Origin: Natrialba hulunbeirensis JCM 10989
GTDB lineage: Archaea; Halobacteriota; Halobacteria; Halobacteriales; Natrialbaceae
Length of the DNA: 32,481 nucleotides
Direction of reading: 5' to 3'
Assembly: GCF_000337575.1 (NCBI RefSeq)
Contig: NZ_AOIM01000039.1
Coordinates: forward strand, 109,028 to 141,508
The notes under the pieces: model-generated
The model's input: the letters and a program-made list of their open reading frames with translations, nothing else
Told to the model about the DNA's origin: nothing
Databases searched by the model: none
Shown: positions 1 to 7,657 of the stretch, one piece after another
Position numbering within the stretch: position 1 is the stretch's first letter
Layout of the letters: each line of letters begins with the position of its first letter
Position numbers and translations under genes: made by a program

Positions 1-167
1 CCCCACCACGAACCGCTGAGTACAGCCGCGAGACAGACGGTCAGTCCAAGCCCGGTAAGCAAGCCGTCCGCCAGTTGCATTGAGGCGTACACCGCCACGC
101 CAGCCGCAACGACAGCGACAATGCGATCCGTGTCCCACTCGAGAAGTGCGGTTCGGAGGGCGGACAT
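1..167 (-). CDS. Membrane protein, 3' end cut off by the window edge
   Basis: An ATG at 165-167 on the minus strand opens a frame that runs off the left edge (55 codons visible). It begins MSALRTALLEWDTDRIVAVV and continues as a hydrophobic, Ala/Val/Leu-rich sequence with at least one clear membrane segment and probably a second. It lies 68 bp downstream of the HD-domain gene on the same strand and may be co-transcribed with it. I do not recognise the family. The start is supported by the acidic-then-hydrophobic composition typical of a haloarchaeal membrane protein. Confidence 0.55.
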   Translation of the reverse strand, partial: MSALRTALLEWDTDRIVAVVAAGVAVYASMQLADGLLTGLGLTVCLAAVLSGSWW

Positions 168-235
168 CTAGTCACCGTCACGTGAACTTCGCAGTGGATC
201 TTCGCCGTTTCGCGCAGGGCAGTCGTTTCGGAGCA

Positions 236-910
236 CTACGCCTCACCGACCCACTCGCGTTCGAATCGCTCGCGAAATTCGAGGAGAAACGCGTGGCGCT
301 CGGCGGCCAGCCGGCGGCCGGTGTCGGTGTTCATGTTCTCCTGGAGGTGGACGAGTTTCTCCTCAAGGTGCTCGAGTGTCGAGCCGTCAGTTTCGTCCGC
401 CGACCACGCGACCCAGTCGGGCGACGGATCGGCGGTCCACATCGGGTTGTCGCGTGCACCACCGTAAGCGAACGCACGGGCGATTCCAACGGCACCGATC
501 GCGTCGAGGTTGTCCGCGTCTTGAACGACGGCGGCCTCGATGGTGTCGGCACCTCGTTCGTCGCCGTGGCCGTAGTCAAAGTCGTACTCTTCGTGAACGG
601 CGACGCAGTGGCAGACGGCCTCGATTCGTTCGGTCGGGAAGCCGACACTCTCGAGAATGTCGCGGACCGTCGGCAGTGTGTCTCGCGGATGGACGAACTC
701 GTCGCCACCGACGACGCGATGGAGATCGTGAGTGAGCGCCGCCGCTCCGACGACGAGGCCGTCGGCTCCCTCTTTGTCGGCGAGTCGTCGTCCGAGCGAG
801 AACACGCGCCAGGCGTGGTGAATGTCGTGCCCGCTGGCGTCGAGCGCCAGTTCACTGGCCATCCAATCGGCGATGGCACCGAACAGTTCTGCATCCGTCG
901 AATCGGTCAT
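236..910 (-). CDS. HD-domain phosphohydrolase-like protein
   Basis: The product is 224 aa and acidic. It carries the HD-superfamily metal-binding signature: HDIHHAWRV near residue 29, the HD pair in LTHDLHR near residue 60, a His region around CVAVHEEYDF, and a later Asp in VVQDADNLDAIGAVGIARAF. This layout matches the uncharacterised YpgQ/YedJ-type HD proteins, which are predicted metal-dependent phosphohydrolases acting on nucleotides or phosphoesters in the cytoplasm. The substrate cannot be read from the sequence. The length is normal for the family and the frame is intact. The plus strand opposite is also open over most of the length, but that is GC-codon mirroring. The family call is firm and the specific activity is unknown. 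Confidence 0.85.
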   Translation of the reverse strand: MTDSTDAELFGAIADWMASELALDASGHDIHHAWRVFSLGRRLADKEGADGLVVGAAALTHDLHRVVGGDEFVHPRDTLPTVRDILESVGFPTERIEAVCHCVAVHEEYDFDYGHGDERGADTIEAAVVQDADNLDAIGAVGIARAFAYGGARDNPMWTADPSPDWVAWSADETDGSTLEHLEEKLVHLQENMNTDTGRRLAAERHAFLLEFRERFEREWVGEA

Positions 911-1315
911 ACTCCTCTGTCACAGGTAGAACCATTGACTCTTTTGGATGCAAATGTGTGGAACTGAGCAACGACAGCACTGTCCCGGACTGTCTGTGGC
1001 TGAATTCATGTATTCGAGCATCTAGCGTTTGTACCCCCTCAGCATGGTTGCTGGTCCCCCACACTCAAAGTGCGAGAACACATGACCGCCGCTACAGAGT
1101 ACCTGATCGGCGAGAACTACACGTCGAGCGAGCGCCTGTCGATTTCGGGCGGCTCGAACGGTGGGTTGACCGTCGGTGCCGTGCTGACACAGCGACCGGA
1201 CACCTGGTCGCGGCGGTTTGCTGTCACGTTCCGCTGCTCGATATGCTTAGATTCTACACCTTCCTGCTCGGTGTCTCAGTTGCTGCTGCGTCATCTCACC
1301 CTCAGACGTAGACCA
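911..1315. other. Gene-free stretch holding the peptidase remnant
   Basis: This 405-bp gap separates the HD-domain gene and the helicase gene, both on minus. Its only recognisable content is the prolyl oligopeptidase fragment at about 1081-1270. The rest shows no coding bias, RNA gene or strong palindrome. Confidence 0.6.
1081..1270 (+). pseudogene. Remnant of a prolyl oligopeptidase (S9A) catalytic domain
   Basis: The frame from about 1081 reads [20 protein letters not shown] and then [18 protein letters not shown], which is the nucleophile-serine region of prolyl oligopeptidases (consensus GGSNGG followed by xxQRPxL). At about 1200-1204 the homology switches to another frame, reading [15 protein letters not shown] and YTFLLG, which continues the same family in order. 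A 2-bp ACAC duplication (or loss of one base) explains the switch. Homology ends near 1270. The N-terminal propeller and the catalytic Asp and His are absent, and there is no start or promoter. This is a dead gene fragment of about 60 codons. Confidence 0.8.
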
Positions 1316-4156
1316 TCAGGCGTAGAACAACGGCGGTCGTCTGTCGTCGCCGTCGCGAGCGTCATGTTTGCCGCCATCTCCACTTCCGTCTCCGTTCCCA
1401 CCGTTGTTTGCCAGCAGATCGGACTCGAGTACATTCCTTTCATCACCCGAACTCGCCAGAAGGTGATCCAGCACGTCAACGGCCGCATCACGGTGTAGCG
1501 GTTGGTTGTCGTTCCCGCACTGGTCGTCCATCACGCACGCGGGACAGCCATCGATGCGGCCGCAGTCACAGTTTTCGATCAGGTCACGCGCCCGCCGGGC
1601 GACGGCCTCGAAGTTCTCGTAGATCGCCCGCGAGAAACCGAGGCCGCCGTCGATCCCGTCGTAGATGAACCACCCGCTCGCGGGTTTGCGCTCGAGTCCC
1701 ATCGCGAGTTCTCTGACGGTCGCCTCGGCGGCGGCGATGTTCTGCGGGGCGGGATCTTTGCCAGTGTTCGTCTCGTCGTCACCGTTCTCGTCTGCTGCGG
1801 CGCTGGCCAGATGCGAGTCGATCGACAGCGTCGCCAGCCCACCCAGGTCGCGCTTGTCGACCATCAACTCGAGTGGGGCGACACCGATCGTGGCGTGTTC
1901 GGCAGCGTGGAGGCCACCCGCGTAACCAAGGTGAGCGGTGTCTGCGAGGTCGCTGTCCAGTTCCGGCACCGAAAAGTCGCGGTATCGCTCGACCAGCGCG
2001 GACTCGACGCGCTCGGGGACCTCGAGCCAGCACAGTTGCGTCTCCATCGAGAGCGGCGGGTTTCCGGTGGGGAGTTGCTGTGCTTGCTTTTTCCCGCCGT
2101 GGATCGCGACTTCGTCGTAGGCGTCGTGGTAGACGAGCACTCGCCCGCGGCCGAAGTGGAGCGTAAAGGATCCAATCTCGCGCGACTCCTCCGAGACGGC
2201 GTCGAGAACCGTCACGTCCGTGCGCGTCCGCGTGTAGTACGCTACGTCCGTCGGCCGAAGCGTCACCGACGGCCGCGGCGTCGTGTGGTCGACCGCACAG
2301 ACCTCGTACTGCTGGCCCTCGTGGAGCCTGACCGCGCCCTCGTGAAAGTCCCGCAGCACGCGCTCTTCGGCGAGCGGTTCCATCTCGGGGTCGTGGCGCT
2401 CGTCGACGCCATCGGCGAGTTCGACCGTGTACTCCTCGCCGGTCGTGGCGTACAGCGAAATCGATCGCTGCGGTCTGGGTGGGCCGGTGTAGGAGACGCC
2501 GGTTTCGAGGTGGCCCGTGAGCTTCCCTGCGCGTCGCCACATCTCGATCGCCCGCTCGAGTCGCTCGCGATCGGCGAGTCCGTCCGCGCCGGCGTCGCTC
2601 TCGTCGAGTGCGAGTTCGGCCGCCGCACAGAGCAGGTGCTGTGCGAAGACCGCGTCGTTCTCGGTGTCGACAACGGCGTCCTCGACGTCGTTCTCGAGGA
2701 GGTACTCCGAGTTGTTCACGACGTACTGGTCCAGCGTGCGGTGGCCAGCGACGAGCACCGAGAGCGCGCGTTTGGCCCCGCGTCCCGCGCGACCGATCTG
2801 CTGCCAGAACGACTGGCGCTGGCCAGGGTAGCCCAGCTGGACGGTGGCGTCCATCTCGCCGACGTTGATCCCCAACTCGAGTGCGTTCGTCGAGGCGACG
2901 CCGTCGAGCACACCGGTCTTGAGCTGGTGTTCCGTGCCGTGGCGGTTCCGTCGGGAGTGGCCCGCGTGGTAGGGCTCGATGGCGCTTCCTCGGTCGGGAT
3001 TCGTGTAGTATTGCGACCGATCGCGGCGGTGTTTCGCCGCGCGCTTGACCGAGAGTTCGGCGAGCTTTCGGGATGGGGTAAACAGCAGCGTCTGGGCGTC
3101 GTGGTAGGTCAGATGCGAGAGTAACCGCGGTGCTTCGACGGTGGCAGGGACGCGGTCGGTGACGGCGTCTTTGCCACCGGCCCCGTTACCGTCTTCCTCG
3201 CTCGGCAGCGGCGGCGGGTTCCACAGTACCAACTCCCGTGGTCCCGTCGGGGAGCCGTCCTCGTCGATCACCGTTACCTGGTCGTCGATCAGGGTACTCG
3301 AGTGCGCGCCCGGATTTCCGATGGTCGCACTGGTGAGGACGAACTGCGGGTCGGCGTCGTAGTACGCGAGCACGCGCTTCAGTCGGCGGATAATCCAGGC
3401 GACGTGCATGCCGTGGACGCCGGTGTAGGTGTGGGATTCGTCGATGACCACGAGGTCGCAGGCGGAGAAGAAGCGCGCCCAGCGGTCGTGGTCATGCAGG
3501 TACGTGTTCACGCCGGCGAAATTGGTGATGATGACGTCGGCTTCCTCGCGGATCTGGCGGCGCGTCTCCCCGCGTTCGGTGTCGCCGTCGTAGACCCGGA
3601 CGGTGATGTCGAGACCGAGGTCGTCGTAGAAGTCGTTCAGTTCGCGCTCCTGGTCGCGCGAGAGGGCTTTCGTGGGGTAGCAGACGTAGGCGGTCGGTGT
3701 TGGGGCCGCCGCTGCACCTGCACCTGCCCCCGTCTTCTCGCCTCCGTTCGGTTTCCCCTTTTTCCCGCCGGTCTCTGCGGCCCGCCCGCGTGCGTCCAGA
3801 TAGTGTCTCGCAATCTGGAGCGCATAGATTCGCGTCTTCCCCGAAGCAGTGCTCGTCGCGACGCAGACGTTCTCTCCACACTCGAGTGCCTCGAGCGCTT
3901 CGGCCTGGTGTGTGTAGAGGTCGTGTTCCAACTGCTCGGCGAGTTCCGGGCGGAGGACGTCCGAGTTCGGAACCGTCGCTGCGTCCCGCCCGGGCAGTTC
4001 GAGGACGGAGATGTCACCAGACTCGCGAGCGCCTGCGCGCGGGAACGTCTCTCGTAACTCCTCGCCAGTGATCGGGATCGCTTGCTGGTCGCCCTGGTCA
4101 TCCTGATCGCCCTGTTCTCCCTCATCTCCCCCATCTCCGTCCTCGTTCGTTGCCAT
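1316..4156 (-). CDS. DExH-box helicase with C-terminal Cys4 (MZB/DUF1998) region, MrfA/Hrq1-like
   Basis: The product is 946 aa. Visible superfamily-2 motifs are Walker A ASGKT at residues 104-108, the DExH box [10 protein letters not shown], motif [11 protein letters not shown], and a C-terminal RecA lobe with [12 protein letters not shown] and QQIGRAGRG. The C-terminus carries the DUF1998/MZB hallmark: [15 protein letters not shown] followed by four Cys in [13 protein letters not shown] and DDQC, the zinc site of B. subtilis MrfA (YprA) and yeast Hrq1. MrfA works with the exonuclease MrfB in repair of mitomycin-type DNA damage. Here the upstream gene is an RNase H-like exonuclease whose TGA is immediately followed by this ATG (zero spacing, likely coupled translation). 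There is an acidic Gln/Asp/Gly N-terminal tail, a Gly/Lys/Ala-rich insertion near residue 135, and a Gly/Asn/Asp tail. The family call is secure; the repair role is inferred. Confidence 0.92.
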   Translation of the reverse strand: MATNEDGDGGDEGEQGDQDDQGDQQAIPITGEELRETFPRAGARESGDISVLELPGRDAATVPNSDVLRPELAEQLEHDLYTHQAEALEALECGENVCVATSTASGKTRIYALQIARHYLDARGRAAETGGKKGKPNGGEKTGAGAGAAAAPTPTAYVCYPTKALSRDQERELNDFYDDLGLDITVRVYDGDTERGETRRQIREEADVIITNFAGVNTYLHDHDRWARFFSACDLVVIDESHTYTGVHGMHVAWIIRRLKRVLAYYDADPQFVLTSATIGNPGAHSSTLIDDQVTVIDEDGSPTGPRELVLWNPPPLPSEEDGNGAGGKDAVTDRVPATVEAPRLLSHLTYHDAQTLLFTPSRKLAELSVKRAAKHRRDRSQYYTNPDRGSAIEPYHAGHSRRNRHGTEHQLKTGVLDGVASTNALELGINVGEMDATVQLGYPGQRQSFWQQIGRAGRGAKRALSVLVAGHRTLDQYVVNNSEYLLENDVEDAVVDTENDAVFAQHLLCAAAELALDESDAGADGLADRERLERAIEMWRRAGKLTGHLETGVSYTGPPRPQRSISLYATTGEEYTVELADGVDERHDPEMEPLAEERVLRDFHEGAVRLHEGQQYEVCAVDHTTPRPSVTLRPTDVAYYTRTRTDVTVLDAVSEESREIGSFTLHFGRGRVLVYHDAYDEVAIHGGKKQAQQLPTGNPPLSMETQLCWLEVPERVESALVERYRDFSVPELDSDLADTAHLGYAGGLHAAEHATIGVAPLELMVDKRDLGGLATLSIDSHLASAAADENGDDETNTGKDPAPQNIAAAEATVRELAMGLERKPASGWFIYDGIDGGLGFSRAIYENFEAVARRARDLIENCDCGRIDGCPACVMDDQCGNDNQPLHRDAAVDVLDHLLASSGDERNVLESDLLANNGGNGDGSGDGGKHDARDGDDRRPPLFYA

Positions 4157-5849
4157 TCAGAAATCACCAAGTCCGGTCTGCTCGCTGGTCGAACCGCCAG
4201 TGCTGTCGGCGTGTGAGCTGCCTTCGTCTGGGGACGACCCCGTCGATCCCGTTGCTCTCGCTGAGCCAACCGACCCCACCACACCCGACGCTCGCGGCGC
4301 ATCCCGAAGCCGCTCGTACACGTGCCACAGTGCCCGACAGTCGTCCTCGCAGTAGGCCTTGTGACGGTCCCACTCGAGTACACCCGACTCACCCGTTCGC
4401 ATAAACCGCTGGTACGCTGCCGCCGTTCGCGCGCCGTCGAGTCCAGTTTCCTGACCCCCGTAGCCGAGTTCGGCGGCAACGATGTCGAGCTCGTTCGTCC
4501 GACCGGGGAGGAGCGCGTTCCCGGTCTCCTCGCGATCGGTTGCCCAGCGGTAGAGGTCGAACTTCAGGATTGACTCCCAGTCATCAACGTACTCGGGGCA
4601 GTGGCGGGCGATAAACGCGCCCAGATGCCGGTAGTCGAACCCCCAGCCGTTCCAGGTGAGCAGCGCCCGATTCGGGTGGACGCCGAGCAACCAGTCGCAG
4701 AACTCCCGCAGGACCGATGCCCGGTCGGTCGGGTCGTCGCGCTCGACGAACGCCCGATGGGTGTCCGATTCGGGATCGTAGACCCCGATCTGCCAGATGA
4801 TCGTCGGCGAGAGCCCATCGGTTTCGATGTCGAGACAGAGCGGCGGCCGTCCCCACGCTTCGCCGGGGAGTGGCTCGTCCGTGAGTCGCCGCGGCTCGCC
4901 CGACTCGAGTACCCGCGCGTGCTCGTGCATTCGGCGCGCGCTCTTCGGCCCGATGCCCTCGATATCCGAGAGCGCGGCGACGGACAACTCGAGTAGCTCT
5001 GACCGAGTCGTTACTCCCTGCGATTCGAGGCGGTTCGCTGTCTTCTGGCCGACTCCGGTAACCGATTCGAGTCCGAAATCACCCGGTGCGTAGGCTGTAC
5101 TCGAGAGTGTTCCGTCGGCGCTGTACTCGAGTGCCACCACTGATTTCGCGCCGCCGTAGCCGTCGATGGGGCCGGCTCCCCGGACGCGGACCGCAACGGC
5201 GTCGTCGGCGACTGGCTCGGCGGAACGCAGCGGGTTGTGCTCGACGGTTCGGGCGGCTCCCGTCTCGGCATCGAGGTGCCACCGTTCGTCGTAGCCCGCG
5301 GGCAGCCCGCCGGTCAGCACGGTCGTCTCCTGGCCGGTCGGGAGCGCGGCCGCGAGTTCGGCCGCGTGATCGAGGGTCGTCTCGAGTGCGGTGGGTCGCG
5401 TCGTGGTCGTGATCTGGTCGCAGATGAGGACGTCGGCACTCGTGGGTCCAGTTTCGCTTCCGTTATCATTACCGTCACCGCCACTGTTACCGTCGCTGTC
5501 GCCGTCATCAGCACTGGTTCCAGTATCAGCACTAGCACTAGCACCAGCATCAGCATCAGCACCAACACCGAGCGCCCGCGGATGCTGCGCCACGGCGAAC
5601 TCGAGTTCGTCACCAATCCTGTGCCGAGGGAGCGCCCCACCGCCGCCCGTCTCGAGCGGCGGGTGAATCACCGGCGCGTCCAATGACGTGGCGCGCGCGG
5701 GCCGCCGCCGTCGGCTCGCGCGCATAGCCGAACAGCCAGACCGCATCCGGCTCGACCGTCGCCGCGATATCTTCGAGCGTCGCAACCGATCGCTCGAGTA
5801 CCGTGGTCGGCGGGAGGGCGAGTACTCGAGTACCGGTGGGACCTGCCAT
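4157..5849 (-). CDS. RNase H-like 3'-5' exonuclease with helix-hairpin-helix, MrfB/YprB-like; apparent frameshift
   Basis: The main frame (about 5697 to 4157) contains tandem helix-hairpin-helix motifs (VTGVGQKTANRLESQ and IEGIGPKSARRM) followed by a DnaQ-type exonuclease: LCLDIETDG (motif I), LLTWNGWGFDYRHLG (motif II) and AYCEDDCRALWHVYERL (motif III). Family knowledge points to a YprB/MrfB-type nuclease that partners the helicase encoded next. The N-terminus lies in a different frame: ATG at 5847-5849, then acidic haloarchaeal-type sequence LEDIAATVEPDAVWLFGYAR up to about 5702, after which homology-like text (APVIHPPLETGG) continues in the other frame. The switch falls in the GC tract at 5690-5702. 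Starting instead at the in-frame ATG at 5872 gives an Arg/Ser-rich N-terminus untypical of this genome. A Ser/Ala/Asp/Gly linker of hexanucleotide-repeat origin follows at 5511-5571. The gene is either a real frameshift mutant or carries a sequence error. Confidence 0.8.
5511..5571. repeat. Hexanucleotide-type simple repeat inside the mrfB-like gene
   Basis: The plus strand reads as repeats of a YCAGYA-like hexamer (ccagta, tcagca, ctagca, ccagca). On the coding (minus) strand it encodes an Ala/Asp/Ser/Gly linker in the exonuclease gene. The tract ending tcagcaccaacacc also occurs in reverse complement at 20491-20560. Confidence 0.75.
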
Positions 5850-5881
5850 GGTGTCGTCGTAGTCGGTGGCAAGGACGCGGG

Positions 5882-5890
5882 GCTAAAGAC
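5882..5890 (-). promoter_or_regulatory. Putative TATA box of the nuclease-helicase operon
   Basis: On the minus strand gtctttagc lies about 35 bp before the ATG at 5849, leaving a leader of only a few bases. This favours 5849 over 5872 as the translation start. It is divergent from the thyA promoter. Confidence 0.4.
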
Positions 5891-5938
5891 GGTTTGGACA
5901 GCGGAGTGAAAGTGGACCGCCGGCAGAAACGCAAACCC

Positions 5939-5946
5939 ATTTTACG
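5939..5946 (+). promoter_or_regulatory. Putative TATA box of thyA-folA
   Basis: The sequence attttacg is centred about 28 bp before the thyA ATG, the spacing expected for a leaderless haloarchaeal transcript. Confidence 0.5.
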
Positions 5947-5969
5947 CTACCGCTACGAATACCGCGACA

Positions 5970-6998
5970 ATGCAACAGTATCAGGACCTCGTCGACGCGG
6001 CACTCAGCGAGGGGGCGTACAAGCCCAACCGCACCGGCGTCGACACGATTTCCTCGTTCAGCGAGCACTACGAGGTCGACCTGCAGGAGGGCTACCCCCT
6101 GCTGACGACCAAGCAAATGGACGGCTACCGCTGGAGTTCGATGCTCCACGAGGTCTGCTGGTATCTCTCGGGTGAGGAGCACATCCGCGACCTCCGCGAG
6201 GAGACCAAGATCTGGGACGCCTGGGCCGACGAGGAGGGCCACCTCGACACCGCCTACGGCCGCTTCTGGCGGCGGTTTCCGGTTCCCGAGGAGTCCGCAC
6301 AGCTGCCGGGCGAGTCCTGGCCCGACGAGAGCCACCAGTGGGTCACCGTAGAGGAGAGCGCCGACGGCGAGACGCGACGGACGTTCGACCAACTGCAGTA
6401 CGTCGTCGACACGCTCTCGGACTCGCCGAACTCCCGTCGACTCGTCGTCAACGCCTGGCATCCCGCGAACGCGGCCGTCTCGACGCTGCCGCCGTGTCAC
6501 TACTCGTTCGTCTTCAACGTCCAGGGCGACCGGCTGAACTGCCACCTTACCCAGCGCTCGGGTGACATCGCGCTCGGCATTCCGTTCAATATCGCGGCCT
6601 ACGCGCTCCTGACGAAAATCGTCGCTCAGCAGACCGGCTTCGAACCCGGCACGTTCGCCCACACCGTCGTCGATGCCCACGTCTACTGCGGCCGCGGCGA
6701 TCGCGGGGAGTGGTACGCGGACAACCTCGAAGAGCTGCAGACTCGACTCGCCGATGTCGAGGCACGCGATGAGTACCGCGAGATCCGCGAATGGCTCGAG
6801 TCCGAAGCACCCGCCGAGGCCGAGGGTGACGAGCGCCTCGACCACGTGCCGGGACTGCTCGAACAGCTCTCGCGCGAGCCGCTCGACCGACCGACGCTCG
6901 AGGTGGACGCGGCCACGATCGACGACCTGTCCTACGAGGACGTCACGCTGCGAGAGTACGAGTCCCACGACGGGCTCACGTTCGGAGTCGCCGAATGA
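5970..6998 (+). CDS. thyA: Thymidylate synthase (ThyA type)
   Basis: The product is 342 aa and makes dTMP from dUMP with methylene-tetrahydrofolate as donor. The catalytic Cys176 sits in LPPCHYSF; the phosphate-binding Arg21 (RTG) and the SRR motif at 155-157 are present, as are CHLTQRSGDIALGIPFNIA and HTVVDAHVYC. The protein is longer than the roughly 264-residue E. coli enzyme because of an acidic insertion of about 30 residues around 105-135 and an extended acidic segment near 255-285. The stop overlaps the next start as ATGA, so the downstream dihydrofolate reductase, which regenerates tetrahydrofolate from the dihydrofolate produced here, is probably translationally coupled. The start is fixed by the TATA box 28 bp upstream. 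Confidence 0.96.
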   Translation: MQQYQDLVDAALSEGAYKPNRTGVDTISSFSEHYEVDLQEGYPLLTTKQMDGYRWSSMLHEVCWYLSGEEHIRDLREETKIWDAWADEEGHLDTAYGRFWRRFPVPEESAQLPGESWPDESHQWVTVEESADGETRRTFDQLQYVVDTLSDSPNSRRLVVNAWHPANAAVSTLPPCHYSFVFNVQGDRLNCHLTQRSGDIALGIPFNIAAYALLTKIVAQQTGFEPGTFAHTVVDAHVYCGRGDRGEWYADNLEELQTRLADVEARDEYREIREWLESEAPAEAEGDERLDHVPGLLEQLSREPLDRPTLEVDAATIDDLSYEDVTLREYESHDGLTFGVAE

Positions 6999-7552
6999 CC
7001 GACGGCGAATCCCCCACTCCAACCCCAACCCCAACTCCAACCAGCGCTCGGGAACTCGTCGGTATCGTCGCCGTCGCCGACAACGGCGTCATCGGCAAGG
7101 ACGGCGACATGCCCTGGCACATCCCCGCGGACCTGCAACATTTCAAAGAGACCACAATGGGCCATCCGGTCATTATGGGCCGGATCACCTACGAGAGCAT
7201 CGTCGACGCGCTCGGGGAACCGCTCCCCGGGCGAACCACGGTCGTGTTGACGAGCCGGGACCTCGAGACGCCCGAGAACGCAGTCGTCGCCCACGACCTG
7301 CAGTCGGCTGTCGAGAAGGCAGAAACTGCGGCCGACGAGCGCCACGACGGGGCCGATCGGGTGTTCGTTGCGGGTGGCGCAACCGTCTACGAGCAGTTCC
7401 TGCCCGCGCTCGACCGACTGATCGTGACCGAAGTGCACGAGGAGCCGGACGGTGACACGCGGTTCCCCGACTGGGATCGAGCCGACTTCGACGAACTCGA
7501 GTGCGACGAGCGCGACGGCTTCGCGTTCGTCGAGTACGCTCGATCGTCGTAG
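6995..7552 (+). CDS. folA: Dihydrofolate reductase
   Basis: The product is 185 aa and reduces dihydrofolate to tetrahydrofolate with NADPH. It shows IVAVADNGVIGKDGDMPWHIPADLQHF (residues 23-50: Met20-loop region and acidic active-site residue), VIMGRITYESI, and the NADPH-binding VFVAGGATVYEQFL. Its ATG overlaps the thyA TGA. Haloarchaea are known to pair thymidylate synthase with this enzyme. The first 18 residues contain a Pro-Thr repeat (PTPTPTPTPTSA) from an in-frame ccaacc-type hexamer run at 7019-7042 and are not part of the fold. The domain itself is of normal length. Confidence 0.95.
   Translation: MTDGESPTPTPTPTPTSARELVGIVAVADNGVIGKDGDMPWHIPADLQHFKETTMGHPVIMGRITYESIVDALGEPLPGRTTVVLTSRDLETPENAVVAHDLQSAVEKAETAADERHDGADRVFVAGGATVYEQFLPALDRLIVTEVHEEPDGDTRFPDWDRADFDELECDERDGFAFVEYARSS
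7019..7042 (+). repeat. In-frame ccaaccc-type hexamer repeat in folA
   Basis: Four near-identical 6-bp units (ccaacc/ccaact) encode Pro-Thr repeats at the N-terminus of dihydrofolate reductase, before the conserved fold begins. Confidence 0.75.
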
Positions 7553-7570
7553 CCGATCCAGACGCGAGCG

Positions 7571-7580
7571 AGTATATAAA
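7571..7580 (+). promoter_or_regulatory. Strong TATA box of the aconitase gene
   Basis: The sequence agtatataaa follows a GC-rich BRE-like stretch. It lies about 80 bp before the ATG, predicting a leader of about 55 nt, unlike the leaderless genes around it. Confidence 0.65.
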
Positions 7581-7657
7581 TCAGCCGAACATAGGAGCTG
7601 ACTTGCTCTCTGGACGATTCTCGAGGGATTCAAAACACCCCGGTCCGAAGTCTAGCT

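Noticed and set aside
80-967. 295-codon plus-strand frame opposite the HD-domain gene
   Set aside because: Antisense mirror of a GC-rich gene; no motif, and the minus strand encodes a complete HD protein.
1502-3124. 540-codon plus-strand frame opposite the helicase
   Set aside because: Arg/Val-rich shadow of the helicase gene, with no domain of its own.
5850-5872. ATG at 5872 as start of the exonuclease gene
   Set aside because: It gives an Arg/Ser-rich N-terminus unlike this genome; the other frame from 5849 is acidic and has a TATA box at proper distance.
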